Assembly: GCA_913776795.1 (NCBI GenBank)
Contig: CAJYRH010000531.1
Span: 1-6,348, forward strand
Length of the DNA stretch: 6,348 nt
Direction: 5' to 3'
Source of the DNA: an uncultured Pseudorhodoferax sp.
GTDB taxonomy: Bacteria; Pseudomonadota; Gammaproteobacteria; Burkholderiales; Burkholderiaceae
Shown here: in pieces, positions 1 to 6,348 of the stretch
Position numbering within the stretch: the first letter of the stretch is position 1
Layout: the number at the start of each line of letters is the position of its first letter
Program-made: the position numbers and the translations under genes
Notes under the pieces: model-generated
What the model was told of the DNA's origin: nothing
What the model saw: the letters and a program-made list of their open reading frames with translations, nothing else
Database searches by the model: none

Positions 1-113
1 GTCGCCATGTGGAGGCTACAGGCAGTCGTAACCCACTGTCGAGGAATTTTGCTGGTTTCGTCGCCAACGACGCCGTCCACTTGCGCTGTTTGCAGCGCGT
101 CTGCTCCACCTGG
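1..113. other. Left-edge stretch with no confident gene; possible start of a further minus-strand gene
   Basis: This stretch lies downstream of the FHA gene in the same transcription direction. Two minus-strand frames stay open to the window edge. One would begin at a GTG at 109-107, four bases after the FHA stop, with AGGG seven bases upstream as a weak ribosome site; its first 17 codons are G/C-ending but the later ones are not. The other is in the FHA frame and has an ATG at 8-6 with no visible ribosome site. Neither gives a peptide I recognise, and too little is visible to choose. In many genomes a PP2C and FHA pair sits beside a Ser/Thr kinase gene, so a kinase start here is possible but not shown. 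Confidence 0.25.
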
Positions 114-788
114 TTACCCTGCGTGCAGGAACTCCATCTGCGTACCCGCCAGCTGGAGCACATCGCCGTGCTTGAGGTCAACGGGCGTCGTGCCGACTGG
201 AATGCCGTTCACGACCGGTGCGTGGGTACCTTCCACATGCACGACCACGTAGCCATGGGGCCTGCGCGTGATTGCTGCAACTGCCACGCCAGCCTTGCCG
301 ATCGTGGTGACGACCTTGACCAAGGCCACTTCACGGCCGGCGGCCGAGCCTGAGGTGACGCGGATCGACGCCGGCGCCGCGGCAGTTTCAAGTTCGGCGC
401 CCAGCACGGTATCGAACGCCCTGCGCTGCGGCGTCGGGGCTTCGGCATGCGCCACGGCCGGTGCCTGTGGTGGCGTCACTCGTAGCTCTGCCACGTCCTG
501 CGCGTCGTGCAGGAACTTGATCTTGTACTTGCCGATTTCGACCATGTCGTTGTGACGCAGCACCTGCCGGCGGATGGGTTTGCTGTTGACGTAGGTCCCG
601 TTGGTGCTGTTGAGGTCCTCCAGCTGGACTTCGCTGCCTGACATCAGTACGGCCGCGTGCTCGCCGCTAACGGCCAGATGGTCGATCACGACGTCGTTGT
701 AAGGGCGCCTGCCGAGCGTCGTGCGTTCCTTGGTAAGCTGGACTTCCTTGATGACAACACCGTCGATCGAGACGATCAACTTAGGCAT
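114..788 (-). CDS. FHA-domain phosphothreonine-binding protein with a degenerate second FHA-like domain
   Basis: Predicted 224-residue cytoplasmic protein with no signal peptide or membrane segment. The N-terminal forkhead-associated domain (about residues 4-93) carries every core motif: Gly26-Arg27, the SGEH block at 41-44, LNSTNGTYVN at 59-68 and NDMVEIG at 80-86. FHA domains bind phosphothreonine peptides, so this should read Ser/Thr-kinase marks. An Ala/Pro-rich linker (about 104-140) follows. A second half (about 141-222) has the rhythm of an FHA fold: TTIGK at 161-165, VVNGIPV at 192-198 and HGDVLQLAG at 207-215. It lacks the Ser-x-x-His and normal Gly-Arg signatures, so it probably does not bind phosphate conventionally. 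The ATG at 788 is preferred over an upstream in-frame TTG at 833 because an AGGAG lies six bases before it and the FHA fold begins at once. It follows the PP2C gene by 41 bases, which suggests an operon. Specific partners are unknown. Confidence 0.9.
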   Translation of the reverse strand: MPKLIVSIDGVVIKEVQLTKERTTLGRRPYNDVVIDHLAVSGEHAAVLMSGSEVQLEDLNSTNGTYVNSKPIRRQVLRHNDMVEIGKYKIKFLHDAQDVAELRVTPPQAPAVAHAEAPTPQRRAFDTVLGAELETAAAPASIRVTSGSAAGREVALVKVVTTIGKAGVAVAAITRRPHGYVVVHVEGTHAPVVNGIPVGTTPVDLKHGDVLQLAGTQMEFLHAG

Positions 789-794
789 GGTCGG

Positions 795-799
795 CTCCT
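795..799 (-). promoter_or_regulatory. Shine-Dalgarno site that fixes the FHA gene start
   Basis: On the minus strand AGGAG is followed by a six-base spacer and ATG at 788-786. The TTG at 833, which overlaps the PP2C stop codon, would add 15 residues of no recognisable family sequence. The ATG is therefore the better start. Confidence 0.75.
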
Positions 800-829
800 G
801 GATCTGATCATGTGGATGTCGATGGGTGT

Positions 830-1618
830 TCAATTGCGCAAAAGTCTGGAAACCAGGCCTTGCCGGATGGCTGGTGCGGACATCGCATGTGCGAGCAGGA
901 CGGTGATGTTATCCCGGCCGCCGTTGGCGTTCGCCTGGTCAATGAGGCGGCGTGCCTTCTGCTCCAGCGACCCACCGGACCGCAGCACAGCGCCGATCTC
1001 GCTGTCGTTCAACATGTCCGATAGTCCGTCGGAGCACAGCAGATAGAGGTCGCCAGCCTCCACCACGAACTCGTTGAGCTCCAGTTCCACGCCGGATTCG
1101 ATGCCCAGCGCGCGTGTGACCAGGTTGCGTTGCGTCGAGACGGCGGCCTGCGAAGGAGTGATCAGCCCGGCATCGAGCTGCTGCTGCAGCAGCGAATGGT
1201 CTCGGGTGATCTGCTGCAATTGCTGCTCGCGCAACCGGTAAACGCGCGAGTCGCCGATATGGCCGATCAACAGCCGCTGGTCTTGGAACACGGCCACGAC
1301 AAGCGTCGTGCCCATCCCGGCGCACTCCGGATCGTCCCGTGCCGTGCTGAGGATGGCCTGATTGGCATGCTGCACGCTGCGGTCCATGGCCTTTCGGATC
1401 TCGCGCGCGGACGCTCCAGTACCGCTCGCTGCGAACCAATCTGCCAATTCGGCAAGGATTCCCGTGACCGCCATGCTGCTGGCCACTTCGCCCGCGTTGT
1501 AGCCCCCCATTCCGTCGGCCAGTACGCTGAGGCCAAGCACAGGATCGAACGCGGCAGCATCTTCATTGTTGAGCCGCAACCGGCCGGGATGGGTCAGTGC
1601 CTGGAACGCGTAGTTCAT
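830..1618 (-). CDS. PP2C-type (PPM family) serine/threonine protein phosphatase
   Basis: Predicted 262-residue soluble metal-dependent phosphatase that removes phosphate from Ser/Thr residues. The bacterial PP2C motifs occur in order: RLRLNNED at 13-20, ADGMGGYNAGE at 34-44, GMGTTL at 101-106, GDSRVYR at 122-128, RDHS at 139-142, CSDGLSDML at 195-203 and GGRDNITV at 233-240. The metal-binding acidic residues expected at Asp20, Asp35-Gly36, Asp197 and Asp236 are all present, so it should be active. The length is typical of the short, single-domain bacterial Stp/PppA-like form, with no membrane segment. Start choice: ATG at 1618 gives the usual N-terminus but has a poor ribosome site. An in-frame TTG at 1633 adds five residues and has GGGA six bases upstream, so it remains possible. 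The FHA gene follows after 41 bases, a common pairing in which the phosphatase opposes a kinase whose marks the FHA protein reads. No type VI secretion genes are visible to tie it to that system. Confidence 0.93.
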   Translation of the reverse strand: MNYAFQALTHPGRLRLNNEDAAAFDPVLGLSVLADGMGGYNAGEVASSMAVTGILAELADWFAASGTGASAREIRKAMDRSVQHANQAILSTARDDPECAGMGTTLVVAVFQDQRLLIGHIGDSRVYRLREQQLQQITRDHSLLQQQLDAGLITPSQAAVSTQRNLVTRALGIESGVELELNEFVVEAGDLYLLCSDGLSDMLNDSEIGAVLRSGGSLEQKARRLIDQANANGGRDNITVLLAHAMSAPAIRQGLVSRLLRN

Positions 1619-1934
1619 GGCGCGGCCGTGCAAGCGTGATCCCGGGCGCCGATGGGCCCTGATTTGTTTGCGTGAAGATCGGTAGGCTGTGCCTGCACTC
1701 GTGCCCTTTGCATGGCTTGCGTCTGCGTGGAACCGCCAAGCATGCAGGCGAAGGGCGCTCAGCGGCTAAAGCCGGCAATAGCAGCGCACCGAACGAGGGC
1801 AGCGGCGTCGATCCGACATTCTGTTACATGACGACGCCATTCGCCGCAAAGCAAGAAAAATATCGCTGTCAGGCAGTCAAATGGTGCTCGGCCTGCGCCG
1901 TTCATGCAACAGCGGTGCGTCCGCCGGGCGAGAC
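1619..1934. other. 316-bp intergenic region between terC and the PP2C gene
   Basis: I see no convincing gene here. Short frames on both strands give Arg/Pro/Cys-rich peptides without family features, and those that extend do so out of frame into the neighbours. The size suggests the PP2C-FHA pair has its own promoter. The best minus-strand candidate is TTGCGG (1849-1844), 17 bases, then TAACAG (1826-1821), each matching only three of six consensus bases; it would leave a leader of about 195 bases. An A/T-rich patch at about 1846-1863 lies just upstream of it. A short stem-loop after terC is listed separately. Confidence 0.5.
1896..1914 (-). terminator. Weak stem-loop 20 bases after the terC stop
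   Basis: Read on the minus strand, CGCTGTT and AACGGCG form a seven-pair stem (one G-U) around a five-base loop. No U tract follows, so it is not a classical intrinsic terminator. It could mark the 3' end of the terC transcript or be chance in GC-rich DNA. Confidence 0.25.
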
Positions 1935-2621
1935 TCAACGGTTGCTGCGGCGCTGAAGCCAGTTACCCAGCGCGACGACCAGCACCGCTCCCGCCAAGCC
2001 GGCCGCCTTGATGGTGGTCTCGCTGACTTCACCCAGGTACCTGGCGACTGCCGGGTCGGTCAGCAGCATCTCGCCGGCCAGGAAGCCCAGCAGGGCCGCG
2101 CCGATGGTGATGATGATGGGGAAGCGCTCCATGACCTTGGTCAGCAGCGATGCGCCAAACACGATCAGGGGAATGCTGACGAGCAGACCCAGGACCAGCA
2201 GCGGCAGGTTGCCCTGGGCCGCCGCAGCGACCGCCAGCACGTTGTCCAGGCTCATGACGAGGTCGGCCACCAGGATGGTGCGGATGGCATTGAACATGCC
2301 GGACACCTCCGCGTCGCCACCATCCCCATCGCCCTCACCCGTCAACAGGTCCACGCCGATGTAGACCAGCAGGCCGGCGCCGATCATCTTCAGAAACGGC
2401 AGCGTCAACAGGCGGATGGCCACAATGGTCAGCACGATCCGCATCACGATGGCGGCGGCGCTGCCGAAGAAGATGGCCTTGCCGCGCTGCTCTGGCTTGA
2501 GCGTCCGCGCGGCCATGGCGATGACCACGGCGTTGTCGCCCGACAACACCACATTGGCCAGCAGGATGGAGCCAAATGCGCTCCAGAACATCGGGGAAGA
2601 CAGGTCAAGACCCAGGAACAT
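1935..2621 (-). CDS. TerC family integral membrane protein (YjbE type), probable metal exporter
   Basis: Predicted 228-residue inner-membrane protein with about seven hydrophobic segments (roughly 11-37, 49-74, 76-93, 112-135, 138-158, 167-187 and 203-222). The TerC hallmarks are present: SGDNAVVIA at 27-35 in the first segment and DLVMSLDNVLAV at 120-131 in the middle. Their paired Asp-Asn motifs are the proposed ion-binding sites. The size and motif spacing fit the YjbE/YkoY branch rather than the longer Alx/TerC form. Characterised relatives move Mn2+ or other divalent metals out of the cytosol; substrate here is inferred from the family. An acidic, glycine-rich loop at 96-103 (EGDGDGGD) is a likely cytosolic or metal-near linker. 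ATG at 2621 is supported by GGAG nine bases upstream. A terminator-like hairpin ends only 28 bases before the start, leaving no room for a promoter downstream of it, so expression should depend on read-through. Confidence 0.92.
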   Translation of the reverse strand: MFLGLDLSSPMFWSAFGSILLANVVLSGDNAVVIAMAARTLKPEQRGKAIFFGSAAAIVMRIVLTIVAIRLLTLPFLKMIGAGLLVYIGVDLLTGEGDGDGGDAEVSGMFNAIRTILVADLVMSLDNVLAVAAAAQGNLPLLVLGLLVSIPLIVFGASLLTKVMERFPIIITIGAALLGFLAGEMLLTDPAVARYLGEVSETTIKAAGLAGAVLVVALGNWLQRRSNR

Positions 2622-2649
2622 GGACGATTTCTCCGGCTGTTATGAATGC

Positions 2650-2674
2650 GAAAGCGCCCGTCCAGGGCGCTTTC
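2650..2674 (-). terminator. Perfect 10-bp hairpin between sucD and terC, intrinsic terminator or attenuator
   Basis: GAAAGCGCCC and GGGCGCTTTC form a perfect ten-pair stem around a five-base loop. On the minus strand the descending arm ends in TTTC and is followed by GCATTC, so the U tract is short. On the plus strand it is followed by TTGTGT. The A/U ends of the symmetric stem allow function in either direction. It lies 83 bases after the sucD stop and 28 bases before terC. The simplest role is partial termination of sucCD mRNA with read-through into terC; regulated attenuation is the alternative. Confidence 0.75.
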
Positions 2675-2712
2675 TTGTGTGCCGGGTCAGTTTACCCAGC
2701 GATCCGGAGCGG

Positions 2713-2731
2713 CGCAGTTCGTGGAACTGCG
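2713..2731 (-). repeat. Inverted repeat (8-bp stem, 3-base loop) in the sucD-terC leader
   Basis: CGCAGTTC and GAACTGCG are exact complements separated by three bases. The hairpin begins 27 bases after the sucD stop. No U tract follows in either direction, so it is more likely an RNA structural element or 3'-end protecting hairpin than a terminator. Confidence 0.6.
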
Positions 2732-2734
2732 TAG

Positions 2735-2752
2735 CCTGACCAGAACCTGACC
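2735..2752 (-). repeat. Two direct copies of GGTCAGG spaced 11 bp, with a downstream complement
   Basis: On the minus strand GGTCAGG occurs at 2752-2746 and again at 2741-2735, directly after the sucD stop. CTGACC occurs once further downstream, at 2690-2685. Either upstream copy could pair with it over six bases, enclosing the 2713-2731 hairpin. The eleven-base period is also about one DNA helical turn, so a protein-binding site is another reading. Confidence 0.5.
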
Positions 2753-2757
2753 GATTC

Positions 2758-3651
2758 TTACAGCTTGGACTTGAGCAGGCGGCCCAGTTCCGAGAAGTTG
2801 CGCGTGATCGTGAAACCGCACTCTTCCATGATGGCCAGCTTGGCATCGGCCGTGTCGGCGCCGCCGGAGATCAGCGCACCGGCGTGGCCCATGCGCTTGC
2901 CCGGAGGGGCGGTCACTCCGGCGATGAAGCCGACCACGGGCTTCTTCATGTTTTCCTTGCACCAGCGGGCCGCGTCGGCCTCGTCAGGCCCGCCGATCTC
3001 GCCGATCATGATCACGGCGTCGGTTTCCGGATCTTCGTTGAAGGCCTGCATCACGTCGATGTGCTTCAGGCCATTGATCGGGTCGCCACCGATGCCGACG
3101 GCGCTGGACTGGCCCAGCCCGATTTCGGTCAGCATGGCCACGGCTTCATAGGTCAGCGTGCCGGAGCGCGAGACCACGCCCACACGGCCCTTGCGGTGGA
3201 TGTGGCCGGGCATGATGCCGATCTTGATTTCGTCGGGCGTGATCAGGCCGGGGCAGTTGGGGCCCAGCAGCAGCGTTTTCTTGCCGCCGGCCGCTTCCTT
3301 GGCCTTCATCTTGTTGCGCACTTCGAGCATGTCCCGCACCGGGATGCCTTCGGTGATGCAGATGGCCATGTCCAGGTCGGCCTCGACGGCTTCCCAGATC
3401 GCGGCGGCCGCGCCCGGAGGCGGCACGTAGATCACCGAGACGGTGGCGCCGGTCTGCTGGGCGGCTTCCTTGACGGAGGCGTAGATCGGGATGTTGAAGA
3501 TCGACTCGCCGGCCTTCTTCGGATTCACACCGGCGACGAAGGCGTTCTTGCCGTTCGCGTATTCCTGGCACTTTTCCGTGTGGAACTGGCCGGTCTTGCC
3601 AGTGATGCCCTGGGTGATGACCTTGGTGTCTTTGTTGATGTAGATCGACAT
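2758..3651 (-). CDS. sucD: Succinyl-CoA synthetase (succinate-CoA ligase), alpha subunit
   Basis: Predicted 297-residue cytosolic subunit that, with SucC, interconverts succinyl-CoA plus ADP or GDP and phosphate with succinate, CoA and nucleoside triphosphate in the TCA cycle. The N-terminal CoA-binding Rossmann domain shows [13 protein letters not shown] at 14-26. The CoA-contacting region includes VPPPGAA at 76-82 and ITEGIPV at 99-105, and the ligase part contains GPNCPG at 130-135. The catalytic phosphohistidine is His256 in [12 protein letters not shown] (253-264), equivalent to His246 of the E. coli enzyme. The protein is slightly longer than the E. coli one; a [10 protein letters not shown] loop at 116-125 accounts for part of this. 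The gene starts nine bases after the sucC stop, within the same operon, with AAGGA placed six bases before its ATG. Identification is secure. Confidence 0.98.
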   Translation of the reverse strand: MSIYINKDTKVITQGITGKTGQFHTEKCQEYANGKNAFVAGVNPKKAGESIFNIPIYASVKEAAQQTGATVSVIYVPPPGAAAAIWEAVEADLDMAICITEGIPVRDMLEVRNKMKAKEAAGGKKTLLLGPNCPGLITPDEIKIGIMPGHIHRKGRVGVVSRSGTLTYEAVAMLTEIGLGQSSAVGIGGDPINGLKHIDVMQAFNEDPETDAVIMIGEIGGPDEADAARWCKENMKKPVVGFIAGVTAPPGKRMGHAGALISGGADTADAKLAIMEECGFTITRNFSELGRLLKSKL

Positions 3652-3656
3652 GACGC

Positions 3657-3660
3657 TTCC

Positions 3661-3662
<2 letters not shown>
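3657..3662 (-). promoter_or_regulatory. sucD ribosome-binding site overlapping the sucC stop codon
   Basis: The minus strand reads TAAGGAAGCGTC before the sucD ATG. The last two bases of the sucC TAA stop form the start of the AAGGA Shine-Dalgarno sequence. Ribosomes ending on sucC therefore finish on the sucD loading site, an arrangement that suits coupled, one-to-one synthesis of the two subunits. Confidence 0.75.
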
Positions 3663-4824
<1,162 letters not shown>

Positions 4825-4844
4825 GAGGAGGTCTCTCGGAAGAG
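4825..4844 (-). promoter_or_regulatory. sucC start region: anti-SD-like CCTCCT and a small hairpin instead of a normal ribosome site
   Basis: On the minus strand CCTCCT (4831-4826) ends one base before the sucC ATG. This matches the 16S rRNA 3' end itself rather than its complement. The only purine run is GAGAGA at 4837-4832. It partly forms the 3' arm of a four-pair hairpin, CTCT-TCCG-AGAG (4844-4833), whose loop has the UNCG pattern. No better Shine-Dalgarno site is visible. Confidence 0.45.
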
Positions 4845-4879
4845 GGTTGGGGACAGAGACGCGCACACGTGGGAACGCT

Positions 4880-4908
4880 GTTGTCCACGAGCGACGGATG
4901 CTTGACAA
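4880..4908 (-). promoter_or_regulatory. Candidate sigma-70 promoter for sucCD
   Basis: On the minus strand TTGTCA (4908-4903, five of six consensus bases) is followed after 17 bases by GACAAC (4885-4880, three of six). Transcription would start near 4873, giving a leader of about 50 bases before sucC. The -10 box is weak, so this is only the best-spaced candidate in the gap. Confidence 0.3.
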
Positions 4909-4939
4909 CCCGACTGCGGACAGCCGGCGACTGTATCAT
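4902..4939 (+). promoter_or_regulatory. Possible argC promoter elements
   Basis: A perfect TTGACA lies at 4902-4907 and a good -10-like TATCAT (five of six) at 4934-4939. They are 26 bases apart, too far to work together by the usual sigma-70 rule. TATCAT is preceded directly by TG. It is the more likely single element, with a start near 4946 and a leader of about 47 bases, but no matching -35 sits 16-18 bases upstream. The TTGACA shares its bases with the opposite-strand TTGTCA proposed for sucC. Confidence 0.25.
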
Positions 4940-4964
4940 GGTGCGCCGCACCAATTTCGTGCGG
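4940..4964 (+). repeat. Two overlapping, mutually exclusive inverted repeats upstream of argC
   Basis: GGTGC (4940-4944) pairs with GCACC (4948-4952). Most of the second arm also belongs to CCGCAC (4946-4951), which pairs exactly with GTGCGG (4959-4964) around a seven-base loop. Both cannot form at once. The site is 28 bases before the argC start and could be an operator or an RNA switch; nothing identifies a binding protein. Confidence 0.5.
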
Positions 4965-4992
4965 TCAACACGTACTTTCACCGAGCAACCCC

Positions 4993-5916
4993 ATGGCCAA
5001 AATCTTCATCGATGGCGAGGCCGGCACCACCGGCCTGCAGATCCGCGAGCGGTTGCAGGCCATGCCGCAGGTCGAGCTCGTCAGCATCGCACCCGAATTG
5101 CGCAAGGACGCGTCGGCCAAGCGTGACCTGATGGCTGGCGTCGATCTGGTCGTGCTGTGTCTGCACGACGACGCCGCCATCGAGTCCGTCGCGCTGATCG
5201 ATCAGTTGCAGGGCGGCCAGCCCAAGATCGTCGACGCCTCCACGGCGCACCGCGTGAACCCGGCATGGGTCTTCGGCTTTCCGGAGCTGGTGGTCGGGCA
5301 TGCCCAGAAGGTCGCGCAGGCCGACCGCGTGGCGAACCCGGGTTGCTACGCCACGGGCGCCATCGCCATCGTGCGGCCGCTGGTCGATGCCGGCCTGCTG
5401 CCCGCGGATTTTCCGATCGCGCTGCCTTCCGTCAGCGGCTACTCCGGTGGTGGCCGCACCATGATCGAGGCCTACGAGAAGAACGAGGCGCCGCTGTTCG
5501 AAACGTATGCGCTGGGCCTCAAGCACAAGCACATCCCGGAGATCATGCAGTACACGGGGCTCACGCGCCGGCCGGTCTTCATCCCCTCGGTCGGCAACTT
5601 CCGCCAGGGCATGCTGGTGCAGCTGCCGCTGCACCTGGACACGCTGCCAGGCCAGCCGCGCGCGGCCGACCTGCACGAAGCCCTGGCCAGCCACTACGCG
5701 AAGAGCAACACGTCCGAACAGTTCGTCCAGGTGCTGCCGCCGACCGACAGTGGCAAGCTCGACGCGCTGGCGCTCAACGACACCAACCGGCTCGAGATCC
5801 GCGTGTTCCCGAACGAGGACGCGCGCCATGCGGTCGTCATCGCGCGGCTGGACAACCTGGGCAAGGGTGCCAGCGGCGCGGCGGTGCAGAACTTGAAGTT
5901 GATGCTGGGCTTGTAA
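4993..5916 (+). CDS. argC: N-acetyl-gamma-glutamyl-phosphate reductase, type 2 (short form)
   Basis: Predicted 307-residue cytosolic enzyme that reduces N-acetyl-glutamyl phosphate to N-acetylglutamate semialdehyde with NADPH, the step after ArgB in arginine synthesis. The Rossmann nucleotide-binding loop is IDGEAGTTG at 6-14. DASTAHR at 81-87 and the active-site block ANPGCYATG at 114-122 follow, with Cys118 as the nucleophile. SGYSGGGR at 148-155 and HKHIPEI at 178-184 carry the usual substrate-binding and catalytic His residues. The length and GEAGTTG start match the roughly 310-residue type-2 family rather than the 340-residue form. ATG at 4993 is the natural family start, but the ribosome site is weak (CGAG, six to ten bases upstream). 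No other arginine gene lies nearby. The TAA stop is 16 bp from the stop of the convergent transporter gene and no hairpin terminator lies between. Confidence 0.97.
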   Translation: MAKIFIDGEAGTTGLQIRERLQAMPQVELVSIAPELRKDASAKRDLMAGVDLVVLCLHDDAAIESVALIDQLQGGQPKIVDASTAHRVNPAWVFGFPELVVGHAQKVAQADRVANPGCYATGAIAIVRPLVDAGLLPADFPIALPSVSGYSGGGRTMIEAYEKNEAPLFETYALGLKHKHIPEIMQYTGLTRRPVFIPSVGNFRQGMLVQLPLHLDTLPGQPRAADLHEALASHYAKSNTSEQFVQVLPPTDSGKLDALALNDTNRLEIRVFPNEDARHAVVIARLDNLGKGASGAAVQNLKLMLGL

Positions 5917-5932
5917 GCCCCGCCGAGACGCG

Positions 5933-6348
5933 TCAGCTGCGCGACACCGATGGCGGTTGGGGGCTGAACGCATAGGGCAGCGCGCCCAGCAGCACCAGCA
6001 CACCGGCGCAGCCGAAGATGGCCGACCAGGTTGCATCCAGCGTCCAGCCCGCCCGTTGGGCAGCGTCTGAAATTTGGCCGAAAGCCCAGGCTGCCAGTGC
6101 AGAGCCCAAAAACACGAAGCTGTTGAGCAGGCCCAGGCCGCGCCCGCGCAGGGCCGGCGGCAACAGTTCGCGCCCATGTGTCATGACAAGCGGGTGCAGC
6201 ATGCCCACGGTCACGAGCAAGGCCATCGGTGCCAGGTGCGCCAGCATCGCGCCGCCACTTGGCTGAAGCACCAGGACCAGCGCGCCGGCCAGCGACAGCA
6301 GTGTCCATCCGAGCACGGTGGCGCGCAGACCGTTGCGACGCACCAGCC
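5933..6348 (-). CDS. Major facilitator superfamily (MFS) transporter, C-terminal part only
   Basis: The reading frame enters from the right edge, so the start and N-terminal portion are outside the window; 137 residues are visible. Four hydrophobic segments (visible residues about 8-27, 34-56, 69-92 and 106-127) fit helices 9-12 of a 12-helix MFS permease. The loop HGRELLPPALRGRGLGLLNS at 57-76 has the Arg/Gly-rich pattern found between MFS helices 10 and 11, followed by the glycine/alanine-rich helix ending FGQISD. The protein ends in a short polar tail. A GTG near 6343 is an internal Val codon, not a convincing start. The substrate cannot be told from this part. The gene converges on argC with a 16-bp gap, so the two transcripts probably overlap at their 3' ends. 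Confidence 0.8.
   Translation of the reverse strand, partial: LVRRNGLRATVLGWTLLSLAGALVLVLQPSGGAMLAHLAPMALLVTVGMLHPLVMTHGRELLPPALRGRGLGLLNSFVFLGSALAAWAFGQISDAAQRAGWTLDATWSAIFGCAGVLVLLGALPYAFSPQPPSVSRS

Noticed and set aside
1177..1193. GCTGCTGCTGCAGCAGC palindrome and trinucleotide run
   Set aside because: It encodes the Leu/Gln-rich stretch at residues 143-148 inside the PP2C gene; common Gln and Leu codons in a GC-rich genome explain it.
1672..1956. A plus-strand open frame of 94 codons in the terC-PP2C gap
   Set aside because: Starts at GTG without a ribosome site, Cys/Arg-rich, no recognisable features, and runs into the 3' end of terC.
1881..2645. A 254-codon plus-strand open frame opposite terC
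   Set aside because: The Gln/His/Asp-rich translation is typical of the reverse of a membrane protein gene; no family features and no ribosome site.
2713..2731. The 8-bp hairpin as a second intrinsic terminator for sucD
   Set aside because: The stem is perfect but no U-rich tract follows on either strand.
2622..2757. A yybP-ykoY (Mn2+) riboswitch before terC
   Set aside because: The location fits, but the element's conserved loop sequences are not visible on the minus strand, so the known class is not claimed.
4902..4939. TTGACA plus TATCAT as one strong argC promoter
   Set aside because: The two hexamers are individually good but 26 bases apart, outside the 16-18 base range for sigma-70 promoters.
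4978..6177. A 399-codon minus-strand open frame opposite argC, running on through the MFS gene region in another frame
   Set aside because: ArgC and the MFS frame explain this DNA with clear family motifs; the antisense peptide is Arg/Gln/Val-rich and changes character where the true genes change.

Overview
This 6.3 kb, GC-rich window looks like chromosomal core genome from a betaproteobacterium of the order Burkholderiales. The grounds are the sucC-sucD pair separated from sucAB, a short type-2 ArgC, a YjbE-type TerC protein, and very high G/C at third codon positions. The SucD sequence (an N-terminus opening [15 protein letters not shown] and a Lys/Gly-rich KEAAGGKKT loop) recalls the Comamonadaceae and relatives, but that is memory of the family, not a search result. 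I see no insertion sequence, tRNA, rRNA, CRISPR array or phage gene.

Layout, left to right. Bases 1-113 hold no confident gene. Then comes a minus-strand block, in transcription order: sucC (4824-3661), sucD (3651-2758), a structured 136-nt gap containing a perfect intrinsic-terminator hairpin, terC (2621-1935), a 316-bp gap, a PP2C-type Ser/Thr phosphatase (1618-830) and a tandem FHA-domain protein (788-114). A 168-bp region separates sucC from divergent argC (4993-5916, plus strand). ArgC converges, with only 16 bp between stop codons, on the C-terminal part of an MFS transporter (5933 to the right edge, minus strand).

Functionally there are four units. SucCD is succinyl-CoA synthetase of the TCA cycle. 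TerC is a membrane protein, probably a metal (Mn2+) exporter, that may be reached by read-through from sucCD past the hairpin. PP2C and FHA form a small phospho-signalling cassette: an eraser and a reader of phosphothreonine, with the partner kinase not in view and possibly just beyond the left edge. ArgC is the third enzyme-level step of arginine synthesis and stands alone here.

Most of the window is ordinary. I do not see convincing evidence of an undescribed system. The places most worth a second look are the sucD-terC leader (two copies of a heptamer that could compete for one downstream complement, followed by a terminator), the overlapping inverted repeats in front of argC, the FHA protein's second, degenerate domain, and the anti-Shine-Dalgarno-like sequence directly before the sucC start.
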